Below, piece by piece: positions 58,570-64,000 of a stretch of 64,000 nt of DNA. The first letter of the stretch is position 1, and each line of letters opens with the position of its first letter. Position numbers and translations under genes: made by a program. Origin of the DNA: Nocardioides sp. cx-173 (lineage in GTDB: Bacteria > Actinomycetota > Actinomycetes > Propionibacteriales > Nocardioidaceae); NCBI RefSeq assembly GCF_021117365.1, contig NZ_CP088262.1, positions 1,054,001 to 1,118,000 of the forward strand, in the 5' to 3' direction. The notes beneath the pieces are model-generated. The model was given only the letters and a program-made list of their open reading frames with translations, did no database searches and was not told where the DNA came from.

Positions 58570-58920
58570 ATGAACCAACCACACGGGCCGCAGGTCGGCG
58601 CAGAGCTGGCCGAGCTGTACCTGAAGGGCAAGAGCACCCTGCCCCTGGTGGCGGGTGAGGTCAACGGCGCCGCCGGCAACGTGCAGGGCGCCACGATCTA
58701 CTCCGCGATGAGCCGCTCCGCCTCCCTGGGGCTGGGCGCGTCGGGCTGCTACGACTCGTTCTCGGCGGCGCGCAGCTCGCTGGCCGGGCGTCTGGAGACG
58801 CTGGGTCAGCAGCTCGACACCGCCGGCATCAACATCATGAAGACCGCGCGGGACCTCGCGGACGTGGACGAGGCGACCGCGACGGCGTTCCGCAACCACG
58901 GAGGGGAGTTCCCCGCTTGA
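58570..58920 (+). CDS. EspC-like small helical protein, putative type VII secretion substrate
   Basis: 116-residue protein without signal peptide or membrane helix, mainly helical. The second half (SLAGRLETLGQQLDTAGINI, then TARDLADVDEATATAFRN) resembles the end of EspC/DUF2580-type ESX substrates, in which a LxxAG turn is followed by a helix ending YxxxD-xA; here the Tyr is Leu (LADVD). Start ATG 58570. Its stop overlaps the next gene's TTG start, so the pair is co-translated, as ESX substrate pairs are. Assignment is by pattern only; no secretion machinery is in the window. Confidence 0.5.
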   Translation: MNQPHGPQVGAELAELYLKGKSTLPLVAGEVNGAAGNVQGATIYSAMSRSASLGLGASGCYDSFSAARSSLAGRLETLGQQLDTAGINIMKTARDLADVDEATATAFRNHGGEFPA

Positions 58921-59738
58921 GTATCATGAGCAAGGCCGCCGAGATCCAGCAGGCGCTGCGCGACGGGTGCAGCCACCCGTCGCACGACGAGGCCATCAAC
59001 TCCATCCCCGGTCTCTTCGAGCCCTGGGACGACATGCCCGAGCCGAGCGAGTTCGACCCGGCCATGGACAGCCTGAGGCTGGCGATGGCGAACCTCTCGT
59101 CCGGTGAGGTCGACTCGGACCCGATCAGCAACCAGCCGGTCTCGGTGAACATGAACCTGCTCGAGATCGACAGTGTCGCGGGTGAGCTCACCGAGTGGGA
59201 GGGCGAGGCGATGGAGTCCTTCCGCGACCACGTGCAGACTCCCTTCCCCGGCGTGACCAAGAACCTCTACAACGCGGCGGCCGTGCTCTACGGCGCCGCG
59301 GAGGCAGAGAAGGCCATGTGGGAGGCGGCGAACAACGACCTCAACTCGATCGCCGACAAGGCGATCAGCGCGGCCGACAAGATGTGCGAGACCGGCAGCG
59401 GCCAGGCGTCGTTCTGGATCACGGTCACGGCCTCGGTGGTCGGCGTAGCACTCGCGGTGCCGACGGGCGGCGCCAGCGTCGCGGCCGTGGCGGGCGTCTT
59501 CGCCGTCGCCGGCTCGGGTATCGCCACCGACTGGAGCGTCGACACCCCCGAGGAGGCCGTCGAGAAGATCGCCTCTGCGCTCGAGACGCTGCAGGAGAAG
59601 CTGCTCGAGACCGAGACCAAGATCCAGGCCGCGCTCAACGGCGTGAACGCCGCCCTGACCGAGGGCGGCAACGGCTACCAGCTCCTCAGCCCGGTGTCGC
59701 TGTTCAACGGCCCCGGCGGCATCGACGGAAGAGGCTGA
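58917..59738 (+). CDS. WXG-containing protein with glycine-rich membrane segment
   Basis: 273-residue protein of unknown family. A WEG triplet (94-96, in ELTEWEGEAMESFRDHV) followed by a long helix matches the helix-turn-helix of WXG100-type proteins. A hydrophobic Gly/Ala stretch (about 167-204: SVVGVALAVPTGGASVAAVA and neighbours) can form a membrane hairpin, then comes a coiled coil (about 212-248: AVEKIASALETLQEKLLETE). This order recalls ESX pore-associated substrates such as EspA/EspB. Start TTG 58917 fits the ribosome site GAGGGGAG (58901-58908); ATG 58926 is the alternative. Confidence 0.6.
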   Translation: MSIMSKAAEIQQALRDGCSHPSHDEAINSIPGLFEPWDDMPEPSEFDPAMDSLRLAMANLSSGEVDSDPISNQPVSVNMNLLEIDSVAGELTEWEGEAMESFRDHVQTPFPGVTKNLYNAAAVLYGAAEAEKAMWEAANNDLNSIADKAISAADKMCETGSGQASFWITVTASVVGVALAVPTGGASVAAVAGVFAVAGSGIATDWSVDTPEEAVEKIASALETLQEKLLETETKIQAALNGVNAALTEGGNGYQLLSPVSLFNGPGGIDGRG

Positions 59739-59739
59739 C

Positions 59740-60243
59740 ATGACGACCTACCCCGAGGCCGCGGCCCGCATCGAGCTCGAGGTCATGACGCCCAACGAGC
59801 AGCTGTTCGGGCGGCTGCGCGGCAAGTACGACGTCACGATCACCATCGCCCCGGGCTTCGCGGAGAGGGCCGGCGACCGCGAGACCGCCGTGCAGCTCGG
59901 CCGCCTGTGCCGGCTCATCTTCATGCACCGCGCCCAGCGCCTGGACCGCGTGGAGGAGGAGACGATGCAGCCCGGGCCGCCCGAGCCTCCGAGCGCGAAG
60001 GACCTGGAGTTCCAGCGCCGCTACGAGGAGCTCACGGTGAGTGAGACGTCCTCGGACGGCACCATGACCCTCACCGTCGTCGGGCTCTCCAACTGGACCT
60101 GGGACATCGCGTCCGGCACCGTCGACCGCCGGGGCAGCGACGGCGTGGCCGCCAACGCCACCGAGGTCGCCAACGCCGTCGCGCTGCGGCTCGCCGATGA
60201 GGTGCGCAAGCTCAACATCCGCGTCTATCACCACCATGACTGA
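59740..60243 (+). CDS. Hypothetical protein, weakly YbaB-like
   Basis: 167-residue soluble protein. The N-terminal half is charged helix (RAGDRETAVQLGRLCRLIFM), a Pro-rich linker follows (MQPGPPEPPSAKD), and the last 70 residues run TMTLTVVGLSNWTWDIASG then ATEVANAVALRLADEV. A strand-strand-helix order after Asp/Gly is reminiscent of the YbaB/EbfC fold often found with actinobacterial ESX-type genes; the likeness is weak. Start ATG 59740, one base after the preceding stop; its own stop overlaps the lipoprotein gene by 8 bases. Part of a four-gene operon. Confidence 0.55.
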   Translation: MTTYPEAAARIELEVMTPNEQLFGRLRGKYDVTITIAPGFAERAGDRETAVQLGRLCRLIFMHRAQRLDRVEEETMQPGPPEPPSAKDLEFQRRYEELTVSETSSDGTMTLTVVGLSNWTWDIASGTVDRRGSDGVAANATEVANAVALRLADEVRKLNIRVYHHHD

Positions 60244-61186
60244 CGCCCGCCGCGCCGCAGCGGCGCTCCTCGCGTGCGTCGCCGGGCTGACGCTGGTGTC
60301 GTGCGGTGACGAGGAGGCGGCGACCGAGGTCGTCCCCGCCGCGAGCGGTGCGAGCATCGACGGTGAGCAGAGCGAGGTCCAGCTGCCGCATGGGCGGCTC
60401 ACCTTCGAGGTCACCGACGCCGAGGAGGTCACCGAGGACGACGCGCCGGACGCCGGGACCTCCGGTCGCTTCGTGGGCGTGGACTGGACCTGGGAGCCGG
60501 GTGCGGGAGTGCCGCCCCTGGTCTCGGGCTTCCTCCTCGCCGACGACGTCGAGGCGGCCGTCCGCGTCCAGGTCGACGGCACGTGGCACGACCTCGGACC
60601 GGCCTACGACACCGCGGAGGGAGGGGCCGCGGGCACCGCCTTCTTCGTCCCGGCCGGCGACGACGTCACCGCCGGCGACGTCAGGCTCGCCGTGGACTTC
60701 GACGGGGTCGAGCAGACCGTCCAGGGGGACGGCTCGGGGCTCGAGGCGGGCGCCGCGGCTGCGATGTACGAGCTCACGGGTGAGCCCGTCGAGCCCGAGT
60801 GCCCCGTCGCGCTGCAGCCGCAGGGCGTGGCCGGCGAGGCGACGTGCACCGCCGCCTTCGTGGAGCTCCCGTACGTCACCGGGCTCGGCTGGGCGGCGAC
60901 CGGCACGACCTGGATCGTGGCCGACCTCTCGGTCACCGCGACCGGGCTGTCCGTCGCCGGTCAGGACCAGCCGATCGTCGAGCAGACCGAGACCGCGACC
61001 CTCGACGGCGTGGAGCCAGCCTCGGTGCTGCTGGACGAGGCGAGTGGCGCTGCCCAGCGGACCCAGTCCGTTTACGCCGGGGAGCCCGGCGCCGAGCGCC
61101 GGCTGAGCTTCACGCGCAACCTCAGCTCGTCGCAGCGGGCGGTCGTCGCCAAGGCGACCGGCGAGGTCGTCGTCCCCGCCGCCTGA
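60236..61186 (+). CDS. Lipoprotein of the 58.6-61.2 kb operon
   Basis: 316-residue predicted lipoprotein: RRAAAALLACVAGLTLVSC ends in a lipobox LVSC (Cys at residue 23). The mature part is acidic, beta-rich, and has a Cys pair in the middle (PECPVALQ and EATCTAAF). No enzyme motif. Start ATG 60236, overlapping the previous gene by 8 bases, so it is coupled to the three helical-protein genes upstream and may display or receive their products at the cell surface. Confidence 0.75.
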   Translation: MTDARRAAAALLACVAGLTLVSCGDEEAATEVVPAASGASIDGEQSEVQLPHGRLTFEVTDAEEVTEDDAPDAGTSGRFVGVDWTWEPGAGVPPLVSGFLLADDVEAAVRVQVDGTWHDLGPAYDTAEGGAAGTAFFVPAGDDVTAGDVRLAVDFDGVEQTVQGDGSGLEAGAAAAMYELTGEPVEPECPVALQPQGVAGEATCTAAFVELPYVTGLGWAATGTTWIVADLSVTATGLSVAGQDQPIVEQTETATLDGVEPASVLLDEASGAAQRTQSVYAGEPGAERRLSFTRNLSSSQRAVVAKATGEVVVPAA

Positions 61187-61192
61187 GCACGG

Positions 61193-61603
61193 TCAGGCGT
61201 CGTTCACGACGTTGGAGACGGGGATCTCGCCGCGGCGCAGGTCGTCGGCGAGGGCGTGGATGCGGATCCCGCTGGACTGCCAGTCGCCGGCCGGCTCCTC
61301 GTACCAGATGTGGAAGCCATGGCGGGCCTCGACGGTCCAGTGCTGTCCGAAGAGGGCGCGGCCCAGGAGGGCGAAGGGGACGACCAGCAGGAGCAGCAGC
61401 AGCTCCAGCGCCGCCACCAGGACCAGGATGAGGAACGGGATCATGACGACCAGGAAGACCAGCCCGATGACCATGCTGACCGGGTCGTCGCCCAGCCCCG
61501 GTCCCGAGGGCAGGTCGGACAGGGCGCCCTTGAGCCGGCGGCGCCACGGCACCCAGCGCCGGGTCACCCGCCAGGTCTGGCCCGTGGGGTCCTTCACCTT
61601 CAT
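61193..61603 (-). CDS. Membrane protein of unknown function
   Basis: 136-residue protein. The basic N-terminal domain (KVKDPTGQTWRVTRRWVPWR) precedes a long double hydrophobic stretch (about 43-83), then a soluble tail containing TVEARHGFHIWYEEP. ATG 61601-61603 taken; GTG 61607 also in frame. Convergent with the lipoprotein gene (6 bases apart) and divergent from mutA. Unknown function, though similar short membrane proteins with a DP(T/Q)G-x-x-W start occur in actinobacteria. Confidence 0.7.
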   Translation of the reverse strand: MKVKDPTGQTWRVTRRWVPWRRRLKGALSDLPSGPGLGDDPVSMVIGLVFLVVMIPFLILVLVAALELLLLLLVVPFALLGRALFGQHWTVEARHGFHIWYEEPAGDWQSSGIRIHALADDLRRGEIPVSNVVNDA

Positions 61604-61691
61604 GCGCACAGGCTAGGCATCCGCCTCGCCGACCGGCCGCCCGAGGGGAGGGGAAAGGTCACACTCGGTGGCACCGGCTCCCGAGCGCTCC

Positions 61692-61697
61692 TATGGT
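61692..61697 (+). promoter_or_regulatory. Probable -10 element for leaderless mutA transcript
   Basis: TATGGT, then seven bases, then ATG 61705. The earlier in-frame ATG (61693) lies inside this hexamer, which argues for 61705 as the true start. Confidence 0.5.
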
Positions 61698-61704
61698 TCG
61701 CATC

Positions 61705-63450
61705 ATGACTGTTGAGGGGAGTGCGCCCGGCGCCGTGGCCGGGGGCCTGGACGAGCCGGAGGAGCTCGAGCCGGAGCAGGGCACGCTCGCGCTGGCCGCC
61801 GACGACGACCGACACACGGTCGCCGACTGGGAGGCGGCCGCGGCGGCGGTGCTCCGCAAGTCACGGCGGCTCAGCGACGACGACCCCGACTCGCTGGTCT
61901 GGGAGAAGCTCTCGCGCCGCACGCTCGACGACCTCACCCTCACCCCGCTCGGTACGCCGAGCCTCCTCGACGACCTGCACACCGAGGGTCGCCCGGCGCG
62001 CGCCGGCGACTGGGACGTGCGGGCGCACCTCGCCGGCGGCGATGCGACGTGGCTGAGCGAGACGGCGCTCGTCGACCTGGACGGAGGCGTGACCTCGCTG
62101 TGGCTCCAGACCGGGGGCGACACCGACCTCGCCGCCGCACTGCGGGGGGTGCTGCTCGACCTGGCCCCCGTGGTCCTGGATGCCCCGGCGGGGGAGCAGG
62201 CCGCGCTCGCCCGGGCCCTTCTCGGCGTCCTCGGCGACACCACGCCCGCCCCCGGCACGAACCTCGGCGGCTGCGGCGACGACCTCGAGGAGGTCGCCCG
62301 GCTGGCCCTCGAGCGCGGCGTTCTGGGCGTGGTCGTCGACGCGACGGCCGTGCACGACCGCGGGGCCTCCGACGCGCAGGAGCTCGGCTACTCGATGGCG
62401 CTGGCCGCGTCCTACCTGCGCCGCCTCACCGAGGCCGGCCTCGGGGTCGACGAGGCGGCGGGGCTGTTCGAGTTCCGCTACGCGGCCACCGACGAGCAGT
62501 TCCCCACCATCGCCAAGCTGCGCGCGGCGCGCCGGCTCTGGGCCCGGGTGCTGGAGCTGAGCGGCGGTGACGCCTCCGCGCCGCAGCGCCAGCACGTGGT
62601 CACCAGCAAGCCGATGATGAGTCGCTACGACCCCTACGTGAACATGCTGCGTACGACGGTCGCGGCCTTCGCCGCGGGGGTCGGAGGAGCCGACGCCGTC
62701 ACCGTGCTGCCGTTCGACGCGCCCCTGGGCCGTCCGGACACCCTCGGCCGGCGGATCGCCCGCAACACCTCGGCCCTGCTCATGTGGGAGTCCCACGTCG
62801 CGCGCGTCGCGGACCCCGCCGGCGGTGCCTACGCGGTCGAGAAGCTCACCGACGACCTCGCGCTGGCCGGCTGGGCGGAGCTGGGACGCATCGAGGAGGA
62901 CGGATTCGACGCGCTCGAGCAGCGGGTCGCGCAGACGGCGGCGCGCCGCGACTCCGAGGTCGCGAGGCGCCAGCGCCCGATCACCGGCCTCACCGAGTTC
63001 CCGAACCTCGCCGAGACCCTGCCCGAGCGCGAGCCGGACGGGTTCTTCGACGGGGTGCGCAGCTACGGCCACGCCTTCGAGGCGATGCGCGACGAGCCGG
63101 CGGCGACGCCGGTCTTCCTCGCCACCCTCGGCGCGGTGGCCTCCCACACCGCCCGCGCGACCTTCGCCGCCAACCTCCTCGCGGCCGGCGGCATCGCGAC
63201 CGAGGTCGCGGGCGCCACGGACGGCGTGGACGACCTGCTGGCCGCGTACGGCGGGCAGCGCGTCGTGTGCCTCGCCGGCAGCGACCCGACGTACGGCGAC
63301 TGGGGCGCGGCCGCGGCCCGAGCGCTGCGCGAGGCCGGCGCCTCGCATGTGATCATCGCCGGGAAGCCGAGCGAGTACGCCGACGACAGCTGCGCGATGG
63401 GCGTCGACGCCCTGGACTTCCTGACCCGGACGAGGGAGAAGCTGGCATGA
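61705..63450 (+). CDS. mutA: Methylmalonyl-CoA mutase small (beta) subunit
   Basis: 581-residue catalytically silent partner of MutB, in the B12-dependent conversion of methylmalonyl-CoA to succinyl-CoA. It keeps the barrel-domain features ([58 protein letters not shown]) but the C-terminal flavodoxin-like domain lacks the DxHxxG cobalamin-binding motif, as expected for MutA. Start ATG 61705 (see -10 element at 61692). Its stop overlaps the mutB start by ATGA. Confidence 0.95.
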   Translation: MTVEGSAPGAVAGGLDEPEELEPEQGTLALAADDDRHTVADWEAAAAAVLRKSRRLSDDDPDSLVWEKLSRRTLDDLTLTPLGTPSLLDDLHTEGRPARAGDWDVRAHLAGGDATWLSETALVDLDGGVTSLWLQTGGDTDLAAALRGVLLDLAPVVLDAPAGEQAALARALLGVLGDTTPAPGTNLGGCGDDLEEVARLALERGVLGVVVDATAVHDRGASDAQELGYSMALAASYLRRLTEAGLGVDEAAGLFEFRYAATDEQFPTIAKLRAARRLWARVLELSGGDASAPQRQHVVTSKPMMSRYDPYVNMLRTTVAAFAAGVGGADAVTVLPFDAPLGRPDTLGRRIARNTSALLMWESHVARVADPAGGAYAVEKLTDDLALAGWAELGRIEEDGFDALEQRVAQTAARRDSEVARRQRPITGLTEFPNLAETLPEREPDGFFDGVRSYGHAFEAMRDEPAATPVFLATLGAVASHTARATFAANLLAAGGIATEVAGATDGVDDLLAAYGGQRVVCLAGSDPTYGDWGAAAARALREAGASHVIIAGKPSEYADDSCAMGVDALDFLTRTREKLA

Positions 63451-64000
63451 GTGTTCCGAAGAGCTTCGCAGGGCTGCCGCTGACCTCCGGGGGTGGTGTC
63501 GAGACCGGCGCCGGCGCGCCCTCCTCGACCACCGCGAGCGCCTGGGCGAGCCCCGAGGGCATCGACATCCTGCCGATCTACGGGCCCGAGCACCTCGCGG
63601 GGCTCGACGCGCTGGACACCTTCCCGGGCCTCAGCCCGTTCCTGCGCGGGCCCTACCCGACCATGTACACCACGCAGCCGTGGACGATCCGCCAGTACGC
63701 CGGCTTCTCCACCGCCGAGGAGTCCAACGCGTTCTACCGGCGCAACCTCGCGGCCGGGCAGAAGGGGCTGAGCGTCGCCTTCGACCTGGCGACCCACCGG
63801 GGCTACGACTCCGACCACCCGCGGGTGCGCGGCGACGTCGGCATGGCCGGCGTGGCCATCGACTCGATCTACGACACCCGCACCCTCTTCGACGGCATCC
63901 CGCTCGACGAGATGTCGGTGTCGATGACGATGAACGGCGCGGTCCTGCCCGTGCTGGCGCTCTACATCGCGGCGGCCGAGGAGCAGGGGGTGAAGCCGGA
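63447..64000 (+). CDS. mutB: Methylmalonyl-CoA mutase large (alpha) subunit, N-terminal part (partial)
   Basis: First 184 codons; the gene continues beyond the right edge. Seen: [20 protein letters not shown], the CoA channel segment with the active-site Tyr (YPTMY), and [35 protein letters not shown] and [20 protein letters not shown], all hallmarks of MutB. Start ATG 63447-63449, overlapping the mutA stop. The first 30 or so residues are a Gly/Ala-rich extension. The catalytic cobalamin domain must lie outside the window. Confidence 0.95.
   Translation, partial: MSVPKSFAGLPLTSGGGVETGAGAPSSTTASAWASPEGIDILPIYGPEHLAGLDALDTFPGLSPFLRGPYPTMYTTQPWTIRQYAGFSTAEESNAFYRRNLAAGQKGLSVAFDLATHRGYDSDHPRVRGDVGMAGVAIDSIYDTRTLFDGIPLDEMSVSMTMNGAVLPVLALYIAAAEEQGVKP

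Noticed and set aside
61604..61704. Cobalamin riboswitch before mutA
   Set aside because: The gap is about 100 bases, has no B12-box-like sequence, and mutA seems leaderless.

Overview
The window looks like chromosomal DNA of a high-GC actinobacterium, most likely Nocardioides or a close relative in the Nocardioidaceae. The assignment is inferred from the strong G/C third-position bias, frequent GTG starts, 1-8 nt stop/start overlaps, coenzyme F420 genes (fbiC, an F420:NADP reductase, luciferase-like oxidoreductases), a monomeric isocitrate dehydrogenase, methylmalonyl-CoA mutase mutAB, and a gene block matching the order I recall around Mycobacterium tuberculosis Rv0949-Rv0957. I see no insertion sequence, integrase, tRNA, rRNA or CRISPR array. 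The DNA is almost fully coding.

Layout. 1-8.4 kb (minus strand): the start of a sugar-type ABC substrate-binding lipoprotein, fbiC, an MMPL exporter, a long-chain acyl-CoA synthetase and an acyl-CoA dehydrogenase. 8.8-13.2 kb: a GT61-type glycosyltransferase, a sulfotransferase, and a divergent F420 pair (LLM oxidoreductase and npdG). 13.2-17.6 kb (minus): a heterodimeric ABC exporter with one ruined ATP site, a YbaK-type editing protein and a small membrane protein. 17.6-20.9 kb: a LiaFSR-like envelope-stress set made of a PspC/LiaF-like protein divergent from a PspC-histidine kinase and NarL-type regulator. 21-23.4 kb: an amino-acid permease, UspA and a small membrane protein. 23.4-37.6 kb: pcrA, M23 peptidase, sucCD, an ECF sigma pair, a sigma-like protein fused to a membrane anchor, a PerM-like protein, purN, purH (behind a ZTP riboswitch), folD and a DUF3017-type protein.

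37.7-49.4 kb: mdh, a lipoprotein, an aquaporin, icd, an SRPBCC protein, another lipoprotein, an MFS exporter, a double-GNAT protein, trpS, a 2'-5' RNA ligase-like protein and a YihY/YhjD-type membrane protein. 49.6-58.5 kb: two different succinate dehydrogenases, sdhCAB (minus) and an anchor-sdhA-sdhB operon resembling mycobacterial Sdh1 (plus), separated by an MBL hydrolase and an LLM oxidoreductase. 58.6-61.6 kb: a poorly characterised cassette with an EspC-like protein, a WXG-containing membrane-active protein, a possible YbaB-like protein and a lipoprotein. 61.7-64 kb: mutA and the start of mutB.

Together the window holds much of the TCA cycle (icd, sucCD, two sdh sets, mdh) plus the propionate entry point (mutAB), the late purine/one-carbon genes, and the F420 supply and use machinery. 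The observations I rate highest are the T7SS-substrate-like cassette, the ABC heterodimer with complementary degenerate ATP sites, the ZTP riboswitch whose promoter overlaps the purN stop, and the membrane-anchored sigma-like protein.
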